A stretch of DNA of 64,000 nucleotides from Galbitalea sp036271875 (GCA_036271875.1 DATAZU010000015.1:1-64000), one strand, 5' to 3'; positions 1 through 7,497 are shown, numbered from the stretch's first letter. The notes: generated by a model from the sequence alone, not told the origin. Program-made: numbers and translations.

Positions 1-37
1 CGAATCGCCCTAAAACGCCGTCGTATAGGGCGATTCG
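1..37. terminator. Hairpin at the window edge, probable terminator stem (left side may be cut)
   Basis: Bases 1-11 (CGAATCGCCCT) pair perfectly with 27-37 (AGGGCGATTCG) around a 15-nt loop that starts AAAAC. The left arm may extend beyond the window. Size and loop resemble the larger hairpins at 36360-36418 and 40269-40332. It probably ends an upstream gene, but no T-tract is visible. Confidence 0.5.
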
Positions 38-58
38 CCGCCCCTCAGGAATGGCGGG

Positions 59-76
59 GCTAGCCGAGCGGCTAGC
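59..76. promoter_or_regulatory. Perfect 8-bp inverted repeat just upstream of the pdtaS start
   Basis: GCTAGCCG (59-66), a 2-nt gap, then CGGCTAGC (69-76), ending 8 nt before the GTG start at 85. It could be an operator or a 5'-UTR hairpin affecting translation; nothing in the sequence decides between these. Confidence 0.35.
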
Positions 77-84
77 CTGAGACT

Positions 85-1581
85 GTGACGACGCTCTCCG
101 ACCTCGTGCTGGCGCAGGGCCGTTCGGATGAAGCGGATGTCGAGTGGTTGCATCTTCTCGTGGGCGACTGGCAGCTGCTTGCCGACCTTGCCTTCGCTGA
201 CATCGTGCTGTGGGTACCGAGTGCGGATGACAGCTTTGTCGCTGTGGCGCACGCACGCCCGTCCAGTTCGGCCACTCTCTTCTATCGCGACTTCGTCGGC
301 CAGAAGATTAAGCCGGAGTGGGCAGCTCAGGTCAGCGAAGCGTTCGAGTCGATGACGATCAACGACTCGACGACGCCGACCTGGTACGAGGAGACGCCAA
401 CTCGAGTTCGTGCCGTTCCGGTCATGCGGCGTATCGCGCCAACCGGGAAGCAGACCACCGATCGTCCGATCGGAGTGGTCACGCGCCACACCAACCTGAG
501 CGAAGCGCGGACGCCGAGTCGCCAGGAGCTCACGTTCAACGAGTGCGCAAACGACCTGTTCGCCATGATCGCGTCCGGCGATTTCCCGGATCTGGGAGCG
601 CCGTCGGCACCTCGGCGCGGCGCACCACGCGCATCCGACGGTCTCATTCGGCTGGACATCGACGGCGTCGTGACGTTCGCGAGCCCGAACGCCCTGTCCG
701 CTTTCAACCGCGTCGGATTTGATGGCGAGCTCGAGGGAGAGTCGCTGGCCGAAGTGACGACCACTGTGCTCGGCGACAGGCAGGATGTCGTCGACGAATC
801 CCTCCCGCTCGTGGTCACCGGCCGCGCCCCGTGGCGAACCGACATCGAGGCGAAGGGCGTGACGGTCTCCCTTCGCGCGATCCCGATCCGCACCCGCACC
901 GAACGCATCGGTGCCATCCTGCTCTGCCGCGACGTGACCGAGATGCGACACCAGGAACGCGAACTCATTACCAAGGATGCGACAATCCGTGAGATCCATC
1001 ACCGGGTGAAGAACAACCTGCAGACCGTCGCATCACTGCTTCGGATTCAGGCCAGGCGAGCTCACGACGATGTCGCTAAGGATGCACTGGCCCAGGCCAT
1101 GCGTCGAGTCGCCGCCATTGCGGTCGTGCACGACACCCTGAGCGAGGGCCTCAGCCAGAATGTCGACTTCGATGCCGTTTTCGATCGCGTGCTGCTGCTG
1201 GTCGCCGAGGTCGCATCCAGTCACAACACGACCGTGCATCCAAAGTTCAACGGAAGTTTTGGTGTTCTGCCGAGCGAATACGCGACGCCGCTCGCCCTTG
1301 CGCTGACCGAACTCGTGACCAACGCTGTCGAGCACGGGCTCGCGGGCAGAGACGGCGAGGTCGAGATCACCGCGAAGCGCAGTGATAAGGAACTGCGCGT
1401 GCGAGTGCGCGACAACGGCGTTGGACTGCCGGAGGGACAGGTCGGCGCAGGTCTTGGGACTCAGATCGTGCGCACTCTCATCCAGGGCGAACTGAGCGGG
1501 ACCATCGACTGGCACACCCTCGTCGGCAGCGGCACAGAGGTCACGATCGACATCCCGTTGAACTGGATAACAAAGGACTAG
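85..1581 (+). CDS. pdtaS: PdtaS-type cytosolic sensor histidine kinase
   Basis: A 498-residue kinase of the HisKA_2 class, expected to phosphorylate an ANTAR-domain RNA-binding response regulator (PdtaR), which is not in this window. The N-terminus (about 1-160) is GAF-like and starts with the family's TLSDL motif; a PAS-like segment lies at about 185-290. The H-box EIHHRVKNNLQTVASLLRIQ has its histidines at 305/306. The ATPase N-box is ELVTNAVEHG near 408 and the G-box DNGVGLPEG near 443. No membrane segment is seen, so it is cytosolic. The GTG at 85 gives the N-terminus expected for the family. In Mycobacterium tuberculosis pdtaS and whiB1 are convergent neighbours; here they are also convergent but three genes lie between them. 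Confidence 0.85.
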   Translation: MTTLSDLVLAQGRSDEADVEWLHLLVGDWQLLADLAFADIVLWVPSADDSFVAVAHARPSSSATLFYRDFVGQKIKPEWAAQVSEAFESMTINDSTTPTWYEETPTRVRAVPVMRRIAPTGKQTTDRPIGVVTRHTNLSEARTPSRQELTFNECANDLFAMIASGDFPDLGAPSAPRRGAPRASDGLIRLDIDGVVTFASPNALSAFNRVGFDGELEGESLAEVTTTVLGDRQDVVDESLPLVVTGRAPWRTDIEAKGVTVSLRAIPIRTRTERIGAILLCRDVTEMRHQERELITKDATIREIHHRVKNNLQTVASLLRIQARRAHDDVAKDALAQAMRRVAAIAVVHDTLSEGLSQNVDFDAVFDRVLLLVAEVASSHNTTVHPKFNGSFGVLPSEYATPLALALTELVTNAVEHGLAGRDGEVEITAKRSDKELRVRVRDNGVGLPEGQVGAGLGTQIVRTLIQGELSGTIDWHTLVGSGTEVTIDIPLNWITKD

Positions 1582-1587
1582 CCAGTC

Positions 1588-2007
1588 TCAGATGCTCGCA
1601 AGTACCTCATCGAGCCGCGCTGCCATATGACCGCTCCATCCACTGCCCAGGGTTCGCTTTGTCATCTCCTGCGACGGATCGTCGTCATCGAATCCGTCAT
1701 GCGTCAGGAACAGCCGGGTACCGGTGCCTTCCGGTTCCAGACGCCAGGTCACCGTCGAGTCGAGGCTGCCGCCGCGCCACGAGATCGACAGTTCCGCGAG
1801 AGGGCGCAGCGTAAGGACCTCGCAGCGCACGATCCCGTCGAATCCCTGCGCGGGAACCGGCCGGGTCGTGAAGGTGAACGCGTGACCGATCTCCGGAACA
1901 AAGTCGTTTGGCATCAACCAGAGCGCAATGAGTGCGGAGTCGGTGAGCGCCCGCCACACTTTTTCGGGCGGATGCGGAAGGAACGAGTCCGTAACGATGG
2001 CGCTCAC
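1588..2007 (-). CDS. SRPBCC / AHSA1-type START-like domain protein
   Basis: A 139-residue protein with the usual AHSA1 opening (FLPHPPEKVWRALTDS), a central sheet region and a closing helix (GWSGHMAARLDEVL). The fold forms a hydrophobic ligand cavity; no specific ligand can be read. The ATG at 2007 overlaps the stop of the ArsR gene by 4 nt, so the two are translationally coupled. ArsR plus AHSA1 pairs are common in actinobacteria, and the ArsR protein likely controls this gene. The role, perhaps small-molecule sensing or detoxification, is inference. Confidence 0.8.
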   Translation of the reverse strand: MSAIVTDSFLPHPPEKVWRALTDSALIALWLMPNDFVPEIGHAFTFTTRPVPAQGFDGIVRCEVLTLRPLAELSISWRGGSLDSTVTWRLEPEGTGTRLFLTHDGFDDDDPSQEMTKRTLGSGWSGHMAARLDEVLASI

Positions 2008-2315
2008 TCTTCACCGTCCAGCAGGTCGCGCAGCGATCGCATCCGGTTCGACCAGAACTCTTCGTAGGTCGAGATCCAGGTATTCACCTCGGCGAGCGGC
2101 GCCGGTGTGAGTCGGTACAGATTCTCCCTTCCGACTCGACGCTCGGACACGAGGCCCGCATCGAGCAGCAGCCTGAGGTGCTGGGAGGTTGCCGGCCGGC
2201 TGGAATCGAAGCGATCGGCGAGCATCCGCACCGGTTGCTCCCCGCCTCTCAGGGCATCGAGCAGTTCGCGCCGTGCCGGATGCGCGATCGCCTGGTAGAC
2301 ATCGAGACTAGGCAC
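2004..2315 (-). CDS. ArsR-family winged-helix transcriptional repressor
   Basis: A 103-residue protein opening with AIAHPARRELLDAL, the typical ArsR first helices, then the recognition region SSRPATSQHLRLLLDAGLV and a beta-wing around RVGRENLYRL. It lacks the CVC metal site of ArsR/SmtB metal sensors, so a non-metal signal is more likely. It starts inside the 3' end of the VOC gene (8-nt overlap) and overlaps the SRPBCC gene, giving a three-gene operon. The perfect palindrome at 2698-2713 upstream of the operon is a good candidate for its binding site (inference). Confidence 0.85.
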   Translation of the reverse strand: MPSLDVYQAIAHPARRELLDALRGGEQPVRMLADRFDSSRPATSQHLRLLLDAGLVSERRVGRENLYRLTPAPLAEVNTWISTYEEFWSNRMRSLRDLLDGEE

Positions 2316-2685
2316 TGGTGGACGACTCCTGCAGCACTATTGCGTTGCCGTCCGGATCGGCGAACTGCACGAACCGGCCCCACGGAGCGTTTTCGACTTC
2401 ACCGGGGATGGAAACGCCGAGTCCCGACAGGCGAGCGATGTCGCCCTCTAGATCATCCGTTTCGAGAACGGTTCCCTTCGTCGAACCCGCGGGCATCGAG
2501 GGGAACCAGGTCACGAGCGTGAGCGCGGTCAGCGCCCCGCGCGGCCGCACCATGACCCAGCGCATGTCCGGTCCCAGTTCTGTGTCCGACACGAGATCGA
2601 AGCCGAGTGTGTTGACGTAGAAGTCGCGTGCACGATCCTGGTCGGTGACCGGAAGGGGGCAGAGCTGGATGTGGGTGATCGCCAT
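2308..2685 (-). CDS. VOC-family (glyoxalase/bleomycin-resistance fold) protein
   Basis: A 125-residue single-module VOC protein. It begins AITHIQLCPLPVTDQDRARD and contains DFYVNTLGFDLVSD, typical of the first beta-alpha-beta-beta-beta unit, and ends with FVQFADPDGNAIVLQE, where the last metal-ligand Glu usually sits. Members include dioxygenases, lyases and antibiotic-sequestering proteins, and the substrate is not evident. It is the first gene of the ArsR operon, 12 nt downstream of the palindrome at 2698-2713. Confidence 0.8.
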   Translation of the reverse strand: MAITHIQLCPLPVTDQDRARDFYVNTLGFDLVSDTELGPDMRWVMVRPRGALTALTLVTWFPSMPAGSTKGTVLETDDLEGDIARLSGLGVSIPGEVENAPWGRFVQFADPDGNAIVLQESSTSA

Positions 2686-2697
2686 GACACCATATTG

Positions 2698-2713
2698 GTA
2701 AGCAATTGCTTAC
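2698..2713. promoter_or_regulatory. Perfect 16-bp palindrome, probable ArsR operator
   Basis: GTAAGCAATTGCTTAC is its own reverse complement. It lies just upstream of the first ATG of the VOC-ArsR-SRPBCC operon (transcribed leftwards), where a repressor would block the promoter. ArsR-family sites are commonly AT-rich imperfect palindromes of this size. The assignment is by position and symmetry. Confidence 0.65.
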
Positions 2714-2765
2714 GTGTCAACTGGACGGTCGCGCGTGAGAACAGTCGCGACGGTGAGAGTCGCTG

Positions 2766-3014
2766 CTAGGAGGCGCGGCGGGCGCGGGCGGCGCGGCGCT
2801 TGAGGGCGCGGCGCTCGTCTTCGCTCAGGCCACCCCAGACTCCCGAGTCCTGCGACGTCTCGAGGGCGTACTGGAGGCACATTTCGGTCACGGAGCAGCG
2901 CGCACAAACAGCCTTGGCCTTGTCGATCTGGTCGACGGCCGGCCCGGTGTTGCCGACCGGAAAGAACAACTCCGGGTCTGCAGTCAGACAGGCGGCTTTG
3001 TCACGCCAATCCAT
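2766..3014 (-). CDS. whiB1: WhiB1-type iron-sulfur transcriptional regulator
   Basis: An 82-residue Wbl protein with cysteines at 9, 37, 40 and 46 (the CxxC motif is CARC), the ligands for a [4Fe-4S] cluster. The GVWGG turn is followed by a basic tail (RRALKRRAARARR) that contacts DNA. The start MDWRDKAAC and the segment ELFFPVGNTGPA match the WhiB1 subclass, which is essential, responds to nitric oxide and binds the primary sigma factor in mycobacteria. It is monocistronic and diverges from the membrane protein gene at 3200. Confidence 0.9.
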   Translation of the reverse strand: MDWRDKAACLTADPELFFPVGNTGPAVDQIDKAKAVCARCSVTEMCLQYALETSQDSGVWGGLSEDERRALKRRAARARRAS

Positions 3015-3199
3015 AGTGGTGCTCCTTATTGTGGTGCGTGCCTTAAATAGCGACGCTGTAAAACAGAGGTCGAAGACCTGTGATTCGGGAGAGTGAAAAG
3101 AAATCGGGACTCGCTCACAACCTTGTGGGCGTCAAATCAACCTCACATAGGCTCTCACAGAGGCCTAGTCAAATCAATAGCTTTGTATGGGATGTAGCT

Positions 3200-3628
3200 G
3201 TGAGTGAAACACCCAAACCCGTGCTGCTTTATGTGCTTGCAGCGCTGGTTTTGCTTGAGACCGCGGCATTTGTCGCCGCGACGATTTATCTCGTCGTCGA
3301 GATATTTGTCGGCCAGGCGAGTTATCTGGCGACGGGAATCGCGTATGCGATCACCGTTGGAATCGTGGCCGTACTGGTCGGTGTAGTGGCAAGGGCGATT
3401 TTTCGGGCGCGGCCGTGGGTACGTGGCGCGACCGTGTGCATCGCTGTCCTGCAGGGGCTGTTGGGTATCAGCATCCTGATATCGGGGCAGTCGAACGCCG
3501 CTCTCGGCTGGGTCCTCGTCGTGCCGGCCGTTGCCATGCTCGTTCTGACCTTCACACCGGCCGTTCTGCGAGCGACGGTTCGGCCCGATCGGGAATCCCG
3601 CGACGAGCGCGACGACCGAACGTTCTAA
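3200..3628 (+). CDS. Small integral membrane protein, function unknown
   Basis: A 142-residue protein from the GTG at 3200, with four predicted transmembrane segments (starting PVLLYVLAALVLLETAAFV) and a charged tail (RPDRESRDERDDRTF). An in-frame start at 3080 would add a polar, non-conserved-looking 40-residue leader, so the GTG directly before SETPKP is preferred. It ends 3 nt from the convergent bcp gene. I recognise no family; a role next to whiB1 cannot be inferred. Confidence 0.6.
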   Translation: MSETPKPVLLYVLAALVLLETAAFVAATIYLVVEIFVGQASYLATGIAYAITVGIVAVLVGVVARAIFRARPWVRGATVCIAVLQGLLGISILISGQSNAALGWVLVVPAVAMLVLTFTPAVLRATVRPDRESRDERDDRTF

Positions 3629-3631
3629 TGG

Positions 3632-4105
3632 CTAGTCGAGGCCCAGCTTCTTGCGCAGACTCGCGACGTGCCCGGTTGCCTTCACGTTGTAGAGCGGAAT
3701 CTGGATCTTCCCGTTTTCATCGACCACGAAGGTGGATCGCAGCGTTCCGATGACGATCTTCCCGTAGAGCGACTTCTCGCCCCATGCGCCGTATTCCCTG
3801 TGCACGGTCAGGTCGGGGTCACTGAGCAGCGGAAAGTTGAGGCCCTGTTCGTCCTGGAACGTTTTCAGCGCGGGTAGGTCGTCCTTCGAGACACCGAGCA
3901 CCTGGTAGCCCGCGGACTTCAGCGAGTTGATGTTGTCGCGGAAGTCGCATGCCTGAGTCGTGCATCCCGGAGTGGATGCGGCCGGGTAGAAGTAGACGAT
4001 GGTCCTCTTGCCGGCGAAATCCGACAGCGAAACGGGCGACCCGTCCTGGTCGGAAAGGGTAAACGTCGGCGCGGTGTCGCCGACCTCGAGTCGGGTGTCG
4101 GTCAT
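3632..4105 (-). CDS. bcp: Thioredoxin-dependent thiol peroxidase, Bcp/PrxQ type
   Basis: A 157-residue AhpC/TSA-fold peroxiredoxin that reduces hydrogen peroxide and organic peroxides using thioredoxin. YFYPAASTPGCTTQACDF carries the peroxidatic Cys48 and, five residues on, the resolving Cys53, the arrangement of atypical two-Cys Bcp enzymes. The ATG at 4105 has an AAGGAG Shine-Dalgarno; a longer in-frame reading would run back to the edge of the tRNA-Lys gene and is not used. It diverges from tRNA-Lys, 71 nt away. Confidence 0.88.
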   Translation of the reverse strand: MTDTRLEVGDTAPTFTLSDQDGSPVSLSDFAGKRTIVYFYPAASTPGCTTQACDFRDNINSLKSAGYQVLGVSKDDLPALKTFQDEQGLNFPLLSDPDLTVHREYGAWGEKSLYGKIVIGTLRSTFVVDENGKIQIPLYNVKATGHVASLRKKLGLD

Positions 4106-4176
4106 GGCTTCTCCTTGCATCGGCCGGTGTCTCCTCATGCTAATCTTGCTTCTCGGTCCGGAAGTTGCGGGCCTGC

Positions 4177-4252
<76 letters not shown>

Positions 4253-4307
4253 AAATCGCTGGTCAGGCGGTCCTCTTCTCGAGGCAGGCGATTCGTCGAT
4301 CGCTTCG

Positions 4308-4472
4308 AGTCATGATTTCGTCATGACTGCTAAACCCATCGAGCTGACTCGTACGCAGTCATCGTGATCGAGCCGGCTCGAAAAGTGCTGGTGAAACTAC
4401 TCATCTGCAGTCATCGTGATTTAAGCAAGCCCCACTGATTTACCGTCGGCAAATCGGTGGGTTCCGGGTTCA
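4308..4472. repeat. Left long direct repeat of the hipBA island
   Basis: Aligns over its whole length with 6466-6627. Both begin AGTCATGATTTC, both carry GTGAAAC about 82 nt before their end, then CATCTGC(A/T)GTC(A/G)TCGTGATT, and both end in the tRNA-Lys-derived AATC(A/G)GTGGGTTCCGGGTTC. The copies differ at many positions, so the duplication is old. The left copy also contains two short repeats of GCAGTCATCGTGAT (from 4355 and 4407). Confidence 0.7.
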
Positions 4473-4491
4473 AGTCCCCGGGGGTGCACCA
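4452..4491. repeat. Copy of the tRNA-Lys 3' end (att-like site)
   Basis: Matches tRNA-Lys positions 4213-4252 over 40 nt with two differences: A to G in AATCGGTGGG, and one G to C in the T-stem that breaks a base pair. It includes the T-loop and the terminal CCA but no acceptor 5' half, D-arm or anticodon, so it is not a tRNA gene. It fits an attachment-site duplicate left by integration. Confidence 0.8.
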
Positions 4492-4851
4492 CACCGCTGT
4501 CGAAGTTAGCCTTCTTGACGCACTTCTTCTTCGTGACCGGATCGATGCCCCACCAGCGATCGGTGATTCAAACCTCTAACGCTCAATCTTTCGAACGTGT
4601 GCGTCGGGATTGCAGCGTGCTATTGCTGCCCACCGTAAATCGAGCCGCCGACGTGACGGAGGTCCGCTCCTTCATGGCCGTTATTTCTTACCGAGCGACG
4701 GTATGACAGGCATCCGAGAGTTGGTTTCGCTCCTCGCCAGAGACCGGTTGTGTTGGGCCAGCGGGAGTCGTGCAGTTGGGAATAATGACGGGTATAGTCG
4801 TCGTTATAGAAGATAGTGACGAACGTAACCGTCGCTAAGGGAGTAGTTGCA
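4492..4851. other. Non-coding stretch between the att copy and hipB
   Basis: About 360 nt with no convincing gene. A minus-strand reading over roughly 4496-4560 gives a short basic peptide (DRWWGIDPVTKKKCVKKANF) with no start, and a TGA lies immediately before it; it could be a scrap of a lost mobile-element gene, but I cannot identify it. The right end holds the hipB promoter and the inverted repeat at 4782-4807. Confidence 0.5.
4782..4807. promoter_or_regulatory. hipB-hipA promoter/operator inverted repeat
   Basis: ATAATGACG (4782-4790), an 8-nt spacer, then CGTCGTTAT (4799-4807): 8 of 9 positions are symmetric. The spacer and right arm contain -10-like TATAGT (4793-4798) and TATAGA (4805-4810). 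HipB proteins bind such repeats as dimers and shut down their own operon together with HipA. It lies 45 nt before the hipB ATG. Confidence 0.6.
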
Positions 4852-5151
4852 ATGGTCGCGAGAATGTCCGCGAGTCGAAGTCGCCGATTGATCGACTTTG
4901 GCGACCATCTAAGAACTTGGCGCAAGGCGAGCAGGTTGACGGCTGAGCTGGTGGCTGAGCGAGCAGGTGTGACGCGCGACACACTCCGCGCAATTGAAAA
5001 TGGCACAGGCACTGTGAAGCTCGAGAATGTCTTTGCGGTTATGGAAGCGCTCGGCCTCGATTCACTCGTCACCAGCGCCGTCGATCCCGCGGCGAATGAT
5101 CGGGGTCGAGTCTTGCTTCAACGCGGGCTGCCAGAGCGGGTCAGAGTATGA
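4852..5151 (+). CDS. hipB: HipB-like Xre-family antitoxin
   Basis: A 99-residue DNA-binding protein with one Cro/C1-type helix-turn-helix (about 15-75; core LVAERAGVTRDTLRAIENG). It should neutralise HipA and repress the operon. The ATG at 4852 follows AAGGGAG with good spacing; an in-frame GTG at 4816 would overlap the promoter and is rejected. Its stop overlaps the hipA ATG by 4 nt, the standard HipB-HipA arrangement. Its C-terminus (RVLLQRGLPERVRV) may be the part that touches HipA. Confidence 0.82.
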   Translation: MVARMSASRSRRLIDFGDHLRTWRKASRLTAELVAERAGVTRDTLRAIENGTGTVKLENVFAVMEALGLDSLVTSAVDPAANDRGRVLLQRGLPERVRV

Positions 5152-6473
5152 GGGTCGAGTTAGCAGTCCAATTGCCGGATGGACGAGAAGTCACGGCCGG
5201 AACCATCGAATCGATCAAGGCAATGGGCCGGACGGTGCCGGAATTTAGATATGCCGAGACATATCTGTCTGATGAAGCCGCGTATGCGTTGAGCCCCGAA
5301 CTTCCACTGGACGCCGGGCGAAGCACACCGCGCGGCGCGCGCACGATGTTTGGCGGGATAGCCGACGCGCAACCCGACAGCTGGGGCAGAAGGCTAATCG
5401 ACTCGAATCGTCGTCGAGAGGCAAGAAAGTCGAATACCGGTTTCACCCGTCCTTCCGAAGTGGACGTTCTCGCCGCTGTTCCGGATGCCACACGACAAGG
5501 AGCCCTGCGCGTTCGTGACGGAGAGCGCTACCTGTCGGGGCCGTCCGGCGCCACGCCAACCACGCAGGATCTCCCCGTTCTGATCGAAATGGCAAGGGCG
5601 TTCGAGGACGGCGCCGAGGTACCGGACGAGTTTCAGCGACTCTTCAGTGTTGGTACGTCCATGGGAGGGGCTCGCCCCAAAGCGACTGTCCGGCGGGCGG
5701 GCGGAATCCTTGCCCTGGCGAAGCTTCCGCGAGACGACGATTTCGGAGACGCGATGGCCTGGGAAGCAACCGCACTTGAACTTGCCCGCCAGGCTGGCAT
5801 CACCGTGCCGCGATTCGAACACCATCGATTTGGGCCCAGATCTGTGCTCGTCATCGACAGGTTCGATCGGAATGAGGATCGTCGAATCGGGTACCTTAGC
5901 GCAGACAGCCTGTTGGTCAAGCAGCCAAACGAATCAATCGAGTACACGATGCTTGCTGAGCGACTTATCCCACTCAGCGCCTCTCCACGTTCAGACGCCG
6001 AAGAACTGTTTAGGCGTATTGCATTTTCTTTGTTGATAAACAACGTCGATGATCACATGAAGAATCACGGAGTACTGCGAGTCTCGAACGGATGGAGCCT
6101 GTCGCCCGTATTCGACGTCAATCCGTTCTATCGGCAAGGAGCCGCGGACTCAACGCCAGTGTCGCCGAATGACGATCCGAACGATCGCGACATTCGCAAT
6201 CTTCTCGGCGTCGCAAGCACTTTTGACCTGACATCCGACAAAGCAGTCGAAGTGATTCGAGAGGTGGAAAGCGCGACGGCTCGGTGGTCGGAAGTAGCGT
6301 CCGATTTCGGGATCTCCCCGGAGGGAGCTGCCGCGATGTCGGAGGCATTCGAAAATCACAACCGGACTGCGGCGCTTCACATGTCTCCCGGCGACCGCTC
6401 GGATGTTGGCGCCGCGAGTTCTGGTCATCAGTCACGGACATCGACCGGTCGATTCGGTCGGAAGCAGTCATGA
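5148..6473 (+). CDS. hipA: HipA-family serine/threonine kinase toxin
   Basis: 441 residues, the usual HipA length. The N-terminal subdomain occupies about 1-130. SVGTSMGGARPKATV (near 167) is the flexible phosphate-binding loop region, VIDRFDRN follows, and INNVDDHMKNHGVL (near 298) is the catalytic loop with Asp and Asn. SPVFDVNPF supplies the metal-binding Asp. HipA phosphorylates glutamyl-tRNA synthetase in E. coli and tRNA synthetases or other targets in relatives, causing dormancy. It is coupled to hipB by overlap. The last codons and the stop (6466-6473) lie inside the right island repeat, so the C-terminus may have been altered by the insertion. Confidence 0.85.
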   Translation: MRVELAVQLPDGREVTAGTIESIKAMGRTVPEFRYAETYLSDEAAYALSPELPLDAGRSTPRGARTMFGGIADAQPDSWGRRLIDSNRRREARKSNTGFTRPSEVDVLAAVPDATRQGALRVRDGERYLSGPSGATPTTQDLPVLIEMARAFEDGAEVPDEFQRLFSVGTSMGGARPKATVRRAGGILALAKLPRDDDFGDAMAWEATALELARQAGITVPRFEHHRFGPRSVLVIDRFDRNEDRRIGYLSADSLLVKQPNESIEYTMLAERLIPLSASPRSDAEELFRRIAFSLLINNVDDHMKNHGVLRVSNGWSLSPVFDVNPFYRQGAADSTPVSPNDDPNDRDIRNLLGVASTFDLTSDKAVEVIREVESATARWSEVASDFGISPEGAAAMSEAFENHNRTAALHMSPGDRSDVGAASSGHQSRTSTGRFGRKQS

Positions 6474-6627
6474 TTTCATCGTGACGCCAAATTATCGAGC
6501 GCACTCTAAACGGGTCAACGTGATCCCACTGACCTGAGGACTGCGGGTGAAACAAGCCATCTGCTGTCGTCGTGATTCAGACAAGCCGCAGGGGTTCGCC
6601 ATCCGCAAATCAGTGGGTTCCGGGTTC
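6466..6627. repeat. Right long direct repeat of the hipBA island
   Basis: Imperfect copy of 4308-4472 (162 against 165 nt). It starts within the last codons of hipA and ends with 20 nt identical to the tRNA-Lys 3' part (AATCAGTGGGTTCCGGGTTC, 6608-6627), after which the match stops abruptly at GCGGCC. That break is the likely right boundary of the island, 18 nt before the next gene. Confidence 0.7.
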
Positions 6628-6645
6628 GCGGCCTAAACTTCCCCA

Positions 6646-7497
6646 GTGACCGACATCCCGCTTATCGGACCGGTTGCGCCGCCCGCCATTCAAGTAATGA
6701 CCTACAACATCCGCCGGCGGATGACGCGGCTCATGCCACGCAGTCCGGATCGCTGGGTTCGTCGGCGAGTCCTTATCCAGCGTTTGCTGGAAGCGGAACA
6801 GCCGGTGATCCTCGGAGTACAGGAGGCGCTGCCAGACCAGGCGGGGTTCGTTCGGCATGCTCTCGGCGAGAGTTACCGCTCGGTGGGTTACGGACGAAAC
6901 GCGAACCGGCGCGGCGAGGGATGTCCGATCTTCTACGACAGCGATCGCGTCGACCTTCTGGATTGGCGGCAGACGGCGCTGTCAGCCACGCCGTCAGTGC
7001 CGGGTTCGACAACCTGGGGCAACCCGACTCCCCGTGTCGTAGTGGCGGCTACGTTTCGAGATCGCGTTACCGCTGTCGAGTTTCGGGCGATCAACACGCA
7101 CTTCGACCAGTTTTCGCGCCGGTCTCGCGTGCGCTCGGTCGCCGAGATTCTGCGCGTGGTTGGGGAGACCCCTCTGGCGACGATCGTTACGGGGGACTTC
7201 AATACGGACGACGATACGCTGCCTCACGAGCTGCTGGTCGACTCCGGCATCCTCGTGGACACCTGGCAGACCGCGTCTGAGCGCCTGACCGAGGCATGGG
7301 GAAGCTTCGCTAACTATGGGCCGCCCAAGCTGGAGCGCAAGAGAATCGATTGGATCCTCGTCACCCCAACCGTTTCCGTTCTCAGCGCGGGGATTAACGT
7401 GTCCCGATACGAGGGCAAGTGGCCGTCCGATCACGCTCCCGTTCAGGCCGTAGTGAACTTCGGCGCGATCACCACTCACCGGGCGGAAAGCGCCTAG
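6646..7497 (+). CDS. Endonuclease/exonuclease/phosphatase-fold hydrolase
   Basis: A 283-residue metal-dependent phosphoesterase of the EEP (DNase I-like) superfamily. Visible motifs: MTYNIRR (Asn), GVQEALPDQ (metal-binding Glu), NTHFDQFSRRSR (catalytic His), GDFNTDDD (Asp/Asn pair), KRIDWILVTP and SDHAPVQAVV (terminal Asp-His). No signal peptide is evident, so it is probably cytoplasmic. The substrate could be a nucleic acid, sugar-phosphate or lipid-phosphate. The GTG at 6646 starts just past the island boundary. Confidence 0.8.
   Translation: MTDIPLIGPVAPPAIQVMTYNIRRRMTRLMPRSPDRWVRRRVLIQRLLEAEQPVILGVQEALPDQAGFVRHALGESYRSVGYGRNANRRGEGCPIFYDSDRVDLLDWRQTALSATPSVPGSTTWGNPTPRVVVAATFRDRVTAVEFRAINTHFDQFSRRSRVRSVAEILRVVGETPLATIVTGDFNTDDDTLPHELLVDSGILVDTWQTASERLTEAWGSFANYGPPKLERKRIDWILVTPTVSVLSAGINVSRYEGKWPSDHAPVQAVVNFGAITTHRAESA

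Larger units (their letters stand above)
4253..6627. mobile_element. Small tRNA-Lys-associated island or relic carrying hipB-hipA
   Basis: Directly after tRNA-Lys comes a ~200-nt stretch ending in a 40-nt copy of the tRNA 3' end (2 mismatches), then ~2.1 kb holding hipB and hipA, then a second, shorter copy (20 nt exact). Integrases of islands commonly use tRNA 3' ends and leave such att repeats. Three successive tRNA-end copies suggest two tandem insertions, the first reduced to a scar. No integrase gene is visible, so the element is probably immobile or mobilised in trans. Confidence 0.65.

Noticed and set aside
4452..4491. Second tRNA-Lys gene
   Set aside because: Only the 3' half is present: no acceptor 5' strand, D-arm or anticodon, and a T-stem pair is broken. 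Kept as an att-like repeat.
4496..4560. Minus-strand peptide fragment as a possible integrase N-terminus
   Set aside because: About 20 basic residues with no start codon and an upstream stop; too short and without a diagnostic motif.
4515..4706. 63-codon plus-strand ORF before hipB
   Set aside because: No ribosome site, random-looking composition, in an island scar region.
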